Assembly (NCBI RefSeq): GCF_029428675.1
Contig: NZ_JAJNEL010000001.1
Span: forward strand, 2,666,001 to 2,730,000
Reading direction: 5' to 3'
DNA from: Streptomyces sp. JH14
Lineage (GTDB): Bacteria; Actinomycetota; Actinomycetes; Streptomycetales; Streptomycetaceae
Length of the DNA: 64,000 nt
A program made the position numbers and the translations under genes. Numbering within the stretch: the stretch's first letter is position 1; the number at the start of each line of letters is the position of its first letter. The notes below the pieces were generated by a model. The model saw only the letters and a list, made by a program, of their open reading frames with translations. It had not been told where the DNA came from and did not search any database. Below are positions 28,691 through 36,857 of this stretch, piece by piece.

Positions 28691-29647
28691 ATGACCCGCA
28701 CGTCCCACAGCACCACCCGCCGTTCCCTGCTCGGCGGCCTCCTCGCCGCGGCCGCCGTCCCCGCCCTCGCAGCCTGCAGCAGCGGCATCACCTCGCTCGA
28801 CGGCCAGGGGAACGCCGGCAGTGGCGGCGGCTCCAGCGCCGGCGGCCTCACCATCGGCACGGCCAACTTCACCGAGAACCAGGTGCTCGGCCACCTGTAC
28901 GCCGAGACCCTGCGGGCCGCCGGGGTGAAGACGACGGTGCGGGCCAACCTGGGCACCCGCGAGATCCTCATCCCCGCCCTGGAGGGCGGGGACATCGACC
29001 TGCTCCCCGAATACCAGGGCGCCCTCCTGCACTACCTCGACCCGAAGGCGAAGGCCACCGAGGAGGGCGAGATGCAGAACGCCCTGGCCATCGCCCTCCC
29101 CAAAGGCCTCCAGATCCTCCCGTACGGCATGGCCGAGGACTCGGACGCCTTCGTCGTCACTCCCGCGACCGCCGAGAAGTACGGCCTCACCTCCCTCGCC
29201 GACCTCGCGAAGCAGAACGGGAAGCTCGTCATCGGCGCGGCCCCCGAGGTGAAGAAGCGGGCGGTCGGGGCAGTCGGTCTGAAGGACGTGTACGGAGTCG
29301 AGTTCAAGGAGTTCAAGTCGCTGGACTCATCCGGCCCGCTGGTCAAGGGCGCCCTGAAGAAGGGCGACGTCGACGTCGCCAACCTCTTCACCACCGACAC
29401 GGACATCGCCGCCGAGGGCTGGGTGGTCCTCACCGACCCCAAGAACCTGATCCCCGGCCAGCACGTGGTCCCCCTGATCGCGGACCGCGCGGCGGACTCC
29501 ACGGTCCGCAGGGCACTGGCCCGCCTCGGCGCCACGCTCACCACGAAGGACCTCACGGAGCTCAACCGCCTCGTGGACAAGGACAAGAAGGACCCGGAGG
29601 ACGTGGCGCACGACTGGGCCGCGGCGCACGGCCTGACCAAGAAGTAA
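28691..29647 (+). CDS. OpuAC-like substrate-binding lipoprotein (quaternary ammonium type)
   Basis: Encodes 318 aa. RRSLLGGLL and the lipobox ALAAC (Cys29) mark an exported lipoprotein, possibly through Tat. After a Gly/Ser linker the fold starts LTIGTANFTENQVLGHLYAE, continues with GDIDLLPEYQGALLHYL, and contains DVANLFTTDTDI, all typical of osmoprotectant/betaine-binding proteins with an aromatic cage. The ATG at 28691 has GAGGAGACC upstream. The ligand is predicted to be a quaternary amine by family; the neighbouring MIO-less lyase suggests a histidine betaine. Confidence 0.88.
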   Translation: MTRTSHSTTRRSLLGGLLAAAAVPALAACSSGITSLDGQGNAGSGGGSSAGGLTIGTANFTENQVLGHLYAETLRAAGVKTTVRANLGTREILIPALEGGDIDLLPEYQGALLHYLDPKAKATEEGEMQNALAIALPKGLQILPYGMAEDSDAFVVTPATAEKYGLTSLADLAKQNGKLVIGAAPEVKKRAVGAVGLKDVYGVEFKEFKSLDSSGPLVKGALKKGDVDVANLFTTDTDIAAEGWVVLTDPKNLIPGQHVVPLIADRAADSTVRRALARLGATLTTKDLTELNRLVDKDKKDPEDVAHDWAAAHGLTKK

Positions 29648-29666
29648 GAGCAGAAGGAGCATCCCC

Positions 29667-31073
29667 ATGGCCGACTCCCTCGTCGAGCGCCGCTCGATCG
29701 ACGTCGTACCGGACGACGAACGGCACGGCACCGCGTTCTCCCAGTTCACCCTCTGGCTCGGAGCGAACCTCCAGATCACCGCGGTGGTCAGCGGCGCGCT
29801 CGCGGTCATCTTCGGAGGCGGCGCCTTCTGGTCCCTGATCGGCCTGCTGGTGGGCAATCTGCTCGGCGGCGCGGTCATGTCGCTGCACTCGGCGCAGGGT
29901 CCTCGGCTTGGCCTGCCCCAGATGATCTCCAGCCGGGCACAGTTCGGGGTGCGGGGCGCCGTCGTGCCGCTGCTGCTCGTGGTCGTGATGTACGTCGGCT
30001 TCTTCGCCAGCGGCAGCGTGCTGGCCGGCCAGGCGGTCGGCGAGCTCACCCACCTCGGGCAGACCCCCGGCATCCTCGTCTTCGCCGCGGTCACCGCGCT
30101 GATGGCGGCGATCGGCTACCGGGTGGTCCACGTCCTCGGCCGGGTCGCCAGTGTGGTCTGCGCGCTGGCCTTCCTCTATCTCGGCATCCGGCTGCTCGAC
30201 CGCATCGACCTCGGCGCCGCCCTCGCCGACCGTGCGTTCGACCTGCCGATGTTCCTGCTCGCGGTGTCGATCGCGGCCTCCTGGCAACTGGCGTTCGGGC
30301 CCTACGTCGCGGACTACTCGCGCTACCTGCCGCGCACCACCAGCGCCCGCGCCACCTTCTGGTGGACGCTGTCCGGCACGACGCTCGGCTCCCAGTGGTC
30401 CATGGCCTTCGGCGTACTGGTCGCGGCATCCGCGGGCGAGGCGTTCCTCGACGACCAGGTCAGTTACGTCGTCAAGCTGGGCGGCACCGGGCTGATCGCC
30501 TCCCTGCTCTACTTCGTGATCGCGCTCGGCAAGCTGACCATCAATGTGCTGAACACCTACGGCGGGTTCATGTCGATGGTGACCGGCATCAGCGGCTTCC
30601 GCGGGCAGCGGGCGCTCTCGCAGCGCGGCCGTTCCGCGTACATCGCCGTCATCATGGTGGCGGGCACGGCGGTCGCCCTGCTCGGCAAGGACACCTTCCT
30701 CGCCTCGTTCAAGGACTTCCTGCTGTTCCTGCTGACCTTCTTCACTCCGTGGTCGGCCATCAACCTCGTCGACTACTACCTGATATCGCGCGAGCGGTAC
30801 GACATCCCGGCCCTGTCCGACCCGGCCGGCCGTTACGGCGCCTGGCGCTGGGACGCGCTGACGGTGTACGCGGTGGGCATCGCCGCCCAACTCCCGTTCC
30901 TGGCGACGAGCTTCTACACCGGCCCGCTGGTGGAGCCGCTGGGCGGCGCGGACATCTCCTGGGTGATCGGCCTGCTGGTACCGGCCCTGCTGTACTGGCT
31001 GCTCGCCCGCCGCGACACGACCCACGTCCCCACGGCCACGATCCTGCCGGCGGACCGGGTCCCGGCGGCCTGA
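29667..31073 (+). CDS. NCS1-family (cytosine/purine/hydantoin-type) permease
   Basis: Encodes 468 aa with about 12 helices. The N-terminus has FTLWLGANLQITAVVSGALAV and, after a helix pair, GPRLGLPQMISSRAQFGVRG, both typical of CodB-like NCS1 carriers. AFGPYVADYSRYLP and FLLTFFTPWSAINLVDYYL match later conserved blocks. The ATG at 29667 follows AGAAGGAGC, 19 nt after the binding-protein gene, so it is probably in the same operon. Family members move nucleobases, hydantoins, allantoin or thiamine; a role in uptake or exchange of an imidazole-type compound is an inference. Confidence 0.87.
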   Translation: MADSLVERRSIDVVPDDERHGTAFSQFTLWLGANLQITAVVSGALAVIFGGGAFWSLIGLLVGNLLGGAVMSLHSAQGPRLGLPQMISSRAQFGVRGAVVPLLLVVVMYVGFFASGSVLAGQAVGELTHLGQTPGILVFAAVTALMAAIGYRVVHVLGRVASVVCALAFLYLGIRLLDRIDLGAALADRAFDLPMFLLAVSIAASWQLAFGPYVADYSRYLPRTTSARATFWWTLSGTTLGSQWSMAFGVLVAASAGEAFLDDQVSYVVKLGGTGLIASLLYFVIALGKLTINVLNTYGGFMSMVTGISGFRGQRALSQRGRSAYIAVIMVAGTAVALLGKDTFLASFKDFLLFLLTFFTPWSAINLVDYYLISRERYDIPALSDPAGRYGAWRWDALTVYAVGIAAQLPFLATSFYTGPLVEPLGGADISWVIGLLVPALLYWLLARRDTTHVPTATILPADRVPAA

Positions 31074-31118
31074 GCCCGGTCGACGCCCTCCGGGTCCGGC
31101 GCCGGGCCTGCGCTCCGC

Positions 31119-32339
31119 TCAGTCCTTCGTCTGCGTGGATGCGCGTGCCCGGCGCAGGGCCTGATGGGCCGACCAGAGCACCGACACCAGCGGGACGGCC
31201 ACCACCGCGCCGAGCACCCCCGCCGCGATGGCGCCGCCGATCACCGCGAGTGCGACGACCACGGGGTGCAGACGGACGGCCCAGCTCATCACGAGCGGGT
31301 GCAGCAGGTGGCCCTCGATCTGGCCGATGACCACGATCAGTGCGATGACGACGGCCGCCACGACCGGGCCCTTCGATGCCAGAGCCACCACCGCGGCGAT
31401 GGCGAGGGCGATCGGCGAGCCGATCAACGGGATGAAGGCGGCGAAGAACTCCAGCAGCGCCAGGGGCAGCGCCAGGGGTACGCCGAGCGCGAAGAGGGCC
31501 AGCCCGACGAGTACGGCGTTGGTGGCAGCCACCAGCACGATCCCATGGGTGTACCCGGTGAACGTCCCCCATGCCGCTCGGCCCACGATCGTCACCCGGT
31601 CCCGGGCCGTCTCCGGAAGCTGCTTGCAGAACCAGGCCCACTGCCGGTCGCCCGAGTGGATGAAGAAGACCGAGCAGAACAGGGCGAGAACGAACACCGT
31701 CACCACCTCCACCAGCCGGCCCACGCCACTGAGGGCCGTGCTGATGAGGGTGGAGCGATGACTGGACAGATACTCCCCGATCCGGCCCCGGAGGTCCTCG
31801 AGCGCCTTCGGGTCCATCCGGAACGGGGGCGCCTCCAGCCATCGCTCGATCCTGGCCAGACCGTCACCGAACTCCTGCTCCAGCCCCGCCCGTTCTCCGG
31901 CGACCACCCCACCGATGAGGCTGAGGACGCCGAGGACCAGGACGATGCTGCCGATCAGTGCCACGGCGACGGCGAGCGGCCGCGGCAGCAGGCGGGCCAG
32001 GAGATTCGCCACCGGGAGCAGCATCGCGGTGACCACCAGGCCGAGGAACACGGCCGACGCGACCTCGTGGAACCGCCCCAGTGCCGAGAAGACGCCGTAC
32101 ACAACGGCTCCCACGACGAGGATCCGCCAGGAATAGGCCGCGGCCGTCTGCAACGCGGCGTTCACGCGAGGCCCGGACCACCGTCCGGGCGGCGCGTGCT
32201 GCGAGCCCGGCGTCCGGGTCGCAGGGCGGGCGACGGAGCGCGGCGCCCGGCGTGGCGGGGTGCGGATCCGGTGCCGTCGCCGTTCGGGCGGCACGCGGGG
32301 GTCCGTGCTGTCGGGCTGCGGATGCGATCGCCTGGGCAT
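31119..32339 (-). CDS. AI-2E family transporter (PerM/YdiK-like membrane protein)
   Basis: Encodes 406 aa from the ATG at 32339. A basic, Pro/Arg-rich N-terminus of about 60 residues precedes eight helices, with the conserved region FALGVPLALPLALLEFFAAFIPLIG and SPIALAIAAVVAL, and the late HPLVMSWAVRLHPVVVALAVI. The family includes an AI-2 exporter and Na+/H+ antiporters, so the substrate is open. The start is uncertain: the chosen ATG has AGGGA directly next to it, a longer frame begins at 32447, and a GTG at 32165 would remove the basic tail. Confidence 0.8.
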   Translation of the reverse strand: MPRRSHPQPDSTDPRVPPERRRHRIRTPPRRAPRSVARPATRTPGSQHAPPGRWSGPRVNAALQTAAAYSWRILVVGAVVYGVFSALGRFHEVASAVFLGLVVTAMLLPVANLLARLLPRPLAVAVALIGSIVLVLGVLSLIGGVVAGERAGLEQEFGDGLARIERWLEAPPFRMDPKALEDLRGRIGEYLSSHRSTLISTALSGVGRLVEVVTVFVLALFCSVFFIHSGDRQWAWFCKQLPETARDRVTIVGRAAWGTFTGYTHGIVLVAATNAVLVGLALFALGVPLALPLALLEFFAAFIPLIGSPIALAIAAVVALASKGPVVAAVVIALIVVIGQIEGHLLHPLVMSWAVRLHPVVVALAVIGGAIAAGVLGAVVAVPLVSVLWSAHQALRRARASTQTKD

Positions 32340-32503
32340 TCCCTGCTGGTACCAGCCCGGGCCCGGTGGCCCCGGACTCCCCCGGCGACATGCGCGGGAA
32401 GTCACCCTACGGGCGGAGCCCCGGCCCCTCGGTCCACGTGACGGCATCGCACGGCGGAGGCGTCAGGCGCATACTGGGAGGACTCGTGAGATGGGAGGAC
32501 GCC

Positions 32504-32659
32504 ATGATCGTCCTCGGTGTCATTCTGCTGGTCATCGGCCTTGTGGCAGGCATCTCGATCCTGTGGACGATCGGTGTCGTGCTCGTCATCATCGGCATTG
32601 TTCTGTGGATCCTGGGCGCCGTCGGGCATGCGGTGGGCGGTCGGCGGCACTACTGGTAG
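32504..32659 (+). CDS. Very small membrane protein (DUF6131-like)
   Basis: Encodes 51 aa: MIVLGVILLVIGLVAGISIL opens the protein, then a second hydrophobic stretch and the hydrophilic end GGRRHYW. Two closely packed helices with Gly spacing are typical of short conserved actinobacterial proteins of unknown function. The ATG at 32504 has GGGAGGAC five bases upstream. It is divergent from the AI-2E gene. Confidence 0.75.
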   Translation: MIVLGVILLVIGLVAGISILWTIGVVLVIIGIVLWILGAVGHAVGGRRHYW

Positions 32660-33165
32660 CGAGGCGCTGAAGGCCGGACGGAGCCAGGGGCTCGGCCCCG
32701 TACGTTCGCGGAGTGGATCCGGCCTCTGCGGCGCGGCCGGGCGGTCGGCTCGCAGAGCTGCCCGGCGCCCGCGTCTGCGTCCGACAGTCCGACCGCTCCC
32801 CAGCCCACCGGGTCGCGGTGGTCCACGACCCGGCCGGCCGCGGCGCGGTCGCACACGACATCAAAAGGGCTTTTCAAGAACCCGGGCAAGTACCCTTCCC
32901 GGCCCCTCCAGCCTCTCGCTCGCCCCGCTCACTCACATGGGTGATATTCACCAACTGGGCTGGATTTCCTGAGGGCTGTCCCGTCGTCCACCCGGCTCCG
33001 CACGGTCCGCGGTACGCCACCCGCAAGGGCTTCGCGTACGGCGAGGACATCACGATCGGCACGTGGACCGTCTCCGCCGAGGGCCCTGCCCCGGTGCGGC
33101 CCCGACCCCCGACAGGGGGGTTAGCCCCACTGCGCCGGGCCCCCTTCGCTCCGTACCGTTGGAAC
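32660..33165. other. Gap of about 500 bp without a supported gene
   Basis: An open frame from a GTG at 32713 runs in frame into the next gene, but its product is Pro/Arg-rich, lacks recognisable motifs and has weak third-position bias, so I do not call it. Close to the next gene lies GGGG-TTAG-CCCC at 33117-33128, a small inverted repeat that may be regulatory. Confidence 0.5.
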
Positions 33166-33588
33166 ATGGAACCCCGTGACTCCGAGCTCAGGAAAGAGCT
33201 CAATGCCACCCTGCAGGCCCGCAGCGAACTGGGGCCCGAGTACGAGTCCGCACTCATCGACTCGTTCCTGGAGAAGCTCGACCAGCGCCTCGACGTCACG
33301 CTCGACCAGCGTGTGCGGCGCCACCTCGCCGAGCAGCAGGTGACGGTCGCCCGAGGGGCCCGGGCGCCCCAGGTGCCGCTGGGGAACTTCGGTGAACGGT
33401 TCGGGTTCGGGATCATCTCGCTGATCCTGGCCATCCCGCTGTCCGCGATCGGGGTCGCGAACGCCGGTATCGAGGGGCTCGCCGTGGCCTGGCTGGGGAT
33501 CGTCGGGGTGAACGCCTTCCAGGCCGCCCGCAGCCGGCCGCTGTTCCGGCGCTCGGAGGCACGTACGAAGTCCGAGTGGGAGGACTGA
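33166..33588 (+). CDS. Small membrane protein with charged N-terminal helix, function unknown
   Basis: Encodes 140 aa. Residues 1-60 form a charged amphipathic region (ELRKELNATLQARSELGPEY, then LEKLDQRLDVTLDQRVRRHL) likely to make a coiled coil. Two helices follow, FGFGIISLILAIPLSAIGV and GIEGLAVAWLGIVGVNAF, ending in a basic tail. The ATG at 33166 is 37 nt after the inverted repeat. It stands alone and converges with the cystathionine synthase gene. No family recognised. Confidence 0.75.
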   Translation: MEPRDSELRKELNATLQARSELGPEYESALIDSFLEKLDQRLDVTLDQRVRRHLAEQQVTVARGARAPQVPLGNFGERFGFGIISLILAIPLSAIGVANAGIEGLAVAWLGIVGVNAFQAARSRPLFRRSEARTKSEWED

Positions 33589-33685
33589 GCGGGCGTCGAG
33601 CCCGGGGTGGGCGAAACCGTGCCGATGCGCGTCGGAGGGAGCGGACGGACATGCGTGACGCCGCACGTGACGCGCACGGACATGT

Positions 33686-33742
33686 CGCAGGGACCGCCGC
33701 ACCCCCGGTTTCCCAGGGGGCGGGACGACGGCGGTCCCTGCG
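33686..33742. terminator. Long hairpin between convergent genes
   Basis: Perfect 14-nt arms (33686-33699 and 33729-33742) enclose a 29-nt loop that itself contains a C5/G5 stem. It lies in the 355-bp gap 33589-33943 between the small membrane protein and the cystathionine synthase gene; nothing else is supported there. Confidence 0.7.
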
Positions 33743-33943
33743 AGGGACGCGGGTCCGGGTCAGGGCCGGCTGATCGCGTCCTGGCGACGGTGGAGGTCCG
33801 GGAGCCGCTCCGTAGTCCGTGTCGCCGTCTCGGGTGCCGGCGGGTTTCCCTGCCGACACCCATCAATGTGCCGGAGCCGTGTTAAGCCGGTGCTGCAGGT
33901 ACGTGTCGTGCTCGTACCGTTTTCACGAAGCCCGATTCCCGTT

Positions 33944-35347
33944 CTACTGCTTAGGACCGGCGACCTTCGCCAGGAACGACAGCAGGTCCTGCCTGCTCAC
34001 GACGCCCTTCGGCTTGCCCTCCACCAGGACGATCGCCGCGTCCGCGGCATCCGGACCGCTGAGCACCGACATCAGGTCCTCGACCGGTTCACCCGAGCCG
34101 ACCTGCGGCAGCGGCGGCGACATGTGCTTCTCCAGCGGGTCGGTGAGCGAAGCGCGCTGCGCGAACAGCGCGTTCAGCAGCTCCCGTTCGACGACCGATC
34201 CGATGACCTCGGCGGCCATGACGTCCGGGTGACCGGCGCCCGGCTTCACGATCGGCATCTGCGAGACGCCGTACTCGCGCAGCACGTCGATCGCCTCACC
34301 GACGGTCTCCTCCGGGTGCATGTGAACGAGCGTGGGGATCGGGCCCTCCTTGTGGTCGAGTACGTCCCCGACCCGGGCGGACGGGCCGCTGTCCTCCAGG
34401 AAGCCGTAGTCGGCCATCCACTCGTCGTTGAAGATCTTGCTGAGGTAGCCGCGGCCGCTGTCCGGCAGCAGTACGACGACCACGTCGTCGGGGCCGAGCC
34501 GCTGTGCGACCTCCAGGGCCGCCACGACCGCCATGCCGCAGGAGCCACCGACGAGGAGGCCCTCCTCCTTGGCGAGCCGGCGGGTCATCTGGAAGGAGTC
34601 CTTGTCGGACACGGCGATGATCTCGTCCGTGACCGAGCTGTCGTACGCGCTCGGCCAGAAGTCCTCCCCGACGCCCTCGACCAGATACGGGCGTCCGGAG
34701 CCGCCGGAGTAGACCGATCCCTCCGGGTCCGCACCGACGATCTTGACCGAGCCGCCGCTGACCTCCTTCAGATAGCGGCCGGTGCCGGTGATGGTGCCGC
34801 CGGTGCCCACGCCGGCCACGAAGTGGGTGATCTTCCCGTCCGTCTGCTGCCACAGCTCGGGACCGGTGGTCTCGTAGTGCGAGCGCGGGTTGTTCGGGTT
34901 CGAGTACTGGTCGGGCTTCCAGGCGCCCGGCGTCTCGCGGACCAGCCGGTCGGACACGTTGTAGTAGGAGTCCGGGTGCTCGGGGTCAACGGCCGTCGGG
35001 CAGACGACGACCTCGGCGCCGTAGGCGCGCAGCACGTTGATCTTGTCCGTGGACACCTTGTCCGGGCAGACGAAGATGCACTTGTAACCCTTCTGCTGCG
35101 CCACGATCGCCAGGCCGACGCCCGTGTTGCCGCTGGTCGGCTCGACGATCGTGCCGCCGGGCCGGAGCGCGCCGCTCTCCTCGGCCGCCTCGATCATGCG
35201 CAGGGCGATGCGGTCCTTCACCGAACCGCCGGGGTTGAAGTACTCGACCTTGGCCAGCACCGTCGCCTCGATGCCGGCCGTCACATGGCCCAGCCTCACC
35301 AGCGGGGTGTTGCCAACGAGACTGATCATCGAATCGTGAAATTGCAC
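33944..35347 (-). CDS. cbs: Cystathionine beta-synthase
   Basis: Encodes 467 aa. The N-terminal fold type II PLP domain has VGNTPLVRL, the PLP lysine Lys44 in NPGGSVKDR, TSGNTGVGLA and the phosphate loop VGTGGTITGTGRYLK. The C-terminal part is a pair of CBS domains (from about 335: VGDVLDHKEGPIPTLVHMHP, then KPKGVVSRQDLLSFL). It condenses serine and homocysteine to cystathionine in reverse transsulfuration. Unlike the animal enzyme there is no heme domain. The GTG at 35347 has GGAG at the right distance. It is divergent from the SGNH hydrolase gene. Confidence 0.93.
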   Translation of the reverse strand: MQFHDSMISLVGNTPLVRLGHVTAGIEATVLAKVEYFNPGGSVKDRIALRMIEAAEESGALRPGGTIVEPTSGNTGVGLAIVAQQKGYKCIFVCPDKVSTDKINVLRAYGAEVVVCPTAVDPEHPDSYYNVSDRLVRETPGAWKPDQYSNPNNPRSHYETTGPELWQQTDGKITHFVAGVGTGGTITGTGRYLKEVSGGSVKIVGADPEGSVYSGGSGRPYLVEGVGEDFWPSAYDSSVTDEIIAVSDKDSFQMTRRLAKEEGLLVGGSCGMAVVAALEVAQRLGPDDVVVVLLPDSGRGYLSKIFNDEWMADYGFLEDSGPSARVGDVLDHKEGPIPTLVHMHPEETVGEAIDVLREYGVSQMPIVKPGAGHPDVMAAEVIGSVVERELLNALFAQRASLTDPLEKHMSPPLPQVGSGEPVEDLMSVLSGPDAADAAIVLVEGKPKGVVSRQDLLSFLAKVAGPKQ

Positions 35348-35488
35348 CGTGATACTCCGGGGTCTCCGAGATGGTGCCGCCAGCGTATGCGTACGGGGAT
35401 GAGATTGGGCGAAGCGATTGGGCGGCGGTCATTACGGGGCAGTTAGCTGTATGTACGGCGGTACGGCGACGAGGAGGTGGACCGGACT

Positions 35489-36697
35489 GTGTCAAGGGCA
35501 AGGGTGGCACGGCGGATCGCGGCGGGCGCGGCCTACGGCGGCGGCAGCATCGGACTGCTCGGTGCGGCGGCGGTGGGTGTGGTGCTGGCGGAGGTCCAGC
35601 TGGCGAAGCGGCAGGTGGGCGGGGGTATCGCACCGGTCCCCCCCAGTGCGGACGGGCGGTACGGGGTGGCGTTCACCGGCCCGGCGGAGCCCTTGCTGCT
35701 CGGGCTTCTCGGCGACTCGACCGCGGCCGGTCAGGGGGTGCGCAGGGCCGGGCAGACGCCCGGGGCGCTGCTCGCCTCGGGGCTCGCGGCGGTGTCCGAA
35801 CGGCCGGTGGATCTGCGCAATGTGGCGCAGCCCGGCGCCCGTTCGGACGATCTGGAGCGACAGGTCTCGCTGTTGCTGGCCGACACGTCCCGCACCCCCG
35901 ACGTCTGCGTGATCATGATCGGGGCGAACGATGTGACGCACCGGATGCCTGCCACGCATTCGGTGCGCTGTCTGACCACCGCCGTGCGCAGGCTGCGGAC
36001 GACGGGTGCGGAGGTGGTCATCGGAACGTGCCCTGATCTGGGCACGATCGAGCCGGTCTACCAGCCGCTGCGCTGGCTGGCCCGGCGGGCGAGCCGCCAG
36101 TTGGCGGCGGCCCAGACGATCGGTTCGGTGGAGCAGGGCGGGCGCACGGTGTCGCTGGGCGACCTGCTGGGGCCGGAGTTCGAGGCGAATCCGCGCGAAC
36201 TGTTCGGCCCGGACAACTACCACCCGTCCGCCGAGGGCTATGCGACGGCGGCGATGGCGCTGCTGCCCACGCTCTGTGCCGTGCTCGGGCTGTGGCCGGA
36301 GTCCGACCGCCTCGACGGGGCGCGGCGCGAGGACATGCTGCCGGTCGCCAAGGCGGCGTCCCAGGCGGCCCGGGAGGCCGGTACGGAGGTCACGGGGGCG
36401 CGGGCGCCCTGGGCGCTGCTCAAGCACCGCAGGCGGCGGCGTCTGCCGGCGGCGATGGAACCGCATCCGGCGCCTCAGCTGCACCCCAACGGTGCACACC
36501 CGGACGGTGCGCACCCGGACGGTGTGCACCCGGACGTGCAGCACGCCGACCGTGCGCGCCCGGACGGTGCGCACCCGGATGGGCAGCACCCCGACGGGCA
36601 GCAGCCCGGGGTGCGCCCGGGTGGGGATCCCCGCGCGGGCAAAGACCCCCGTGCGGGCGGGGACGCGGGCACGGATCCCGCTTCGCGGCCCGCCTGA
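35489..36697 (+). CDS. SGNH/GDSL-type hydrolase with a His-Pro-Asp-Gly repeat tail
   Basis: Encodes 402 aa from the GTG at 35489 (GAGGAGG upstream; a GTG at 35477 overlaps that site). One N-terminal helix (AYGGGSIGLLGAAAVGVVLAE) suggests membrane anchoring or export. Block I LLGDSTAAGQGVR, block III GANDVTH and block V DNYHPSAEGY supply the catalytic Ser, Asn and Asp-His. It probably hydrolyses esters or lipids at the cell surface. The last 75 residues contain about nine degenerate pentapeptides of the AHPDG type. Confidence 0.85.
   Translation: MSRARVARRIAAGAAYGGGSIGLLGAAAVGVVLAEVQLAKRQVGGGIAPVPPSADGRYGVAFTGPAEPLLLGLLGDSTAAGQGVRRAGQTPGALLASGLAAVSERPVDLRNVAQPGARSDDLERQVSLLLADTSRTPDVCVIMIGANDVTHRMPATHSVRCLTTAVRRLRTTGAEVVIGTCPDLGTIEPVYQPLRWLARRASRQLAAAQTIGSVEQGGRTVSLGDLLGPEFEANPRELFGPDNYHPSAEGYATAAMALLPTLCAVLGLWPESDRLDGARREDMLPVAKAASQAAREAGTEVTGARAPWALLKHRRRRRLPAAMEPHPAPQLHPNGAHPDGAHPDGVHPDVQHADRARPDGAHPDGQHPDGQQPGVRPGGDPRAGKDPRAGGDAGTDPASRPA
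36479..36613 (+). repeat. 15-bp tandem repeat encoding xHPDG pentapeptides
   Basis: Nine in-frame 15-bp units read LHPNG, AHPDG, AHPDG, VHPDV, QHADR, ARPDG, AHPDG, QHPDG, QQPGV. The His/Asp-rich tail may bind metal or be a simple spacer; copy number is likely to vary between strains. Confidence 0.8.
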
Positions 36698-36730
36698 ACA
36701 CCCCCCGTCCGCCCGTCTCCGACCATTCGA

Positions 36731-36746
36731 CTGAGCGGTCGCTTAG
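36731..36746. promoter_or_regulatory. Near-perfect palindrome upstream of the thiolase (candidate TetR-type operator)
   Basis: CTGAGCG-GT-CGCTTAG has 7-bp arms with one mismatch, 112 bp before the thiolase start. Its shape suits a TetR-family regulator of acyl-CoA genes; no such regulator is encoded next to it. Confidence 0.4.
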
Positions 36747-36857
36747 AAAAGAGGTCCGCATCACACGCCTCGCCGGGTGACCTCAGCGATACGGCCGGGT
36801 AACTTCCAGAGCAGTTCTGCCCGTCAGTCAGCCCTTCAGCCCTCATGGAGCCGCGTG

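Noticed and set aside
32713..33165. 151-codon N-terminal extension of the 140-aa membrane protein
   Set aside because: In frame but rich in Pro and Arg with weak codon bias; the ATG at 33166 gives a sensible protein directly behind a promoter-like region.
33944..35347. SAM or other riboswitch before cystathionine beta-synthase
   Set aside because: The leader 35348-35488 is short and shared with a divergent gene; no conserved riboswitch blocks are seen.
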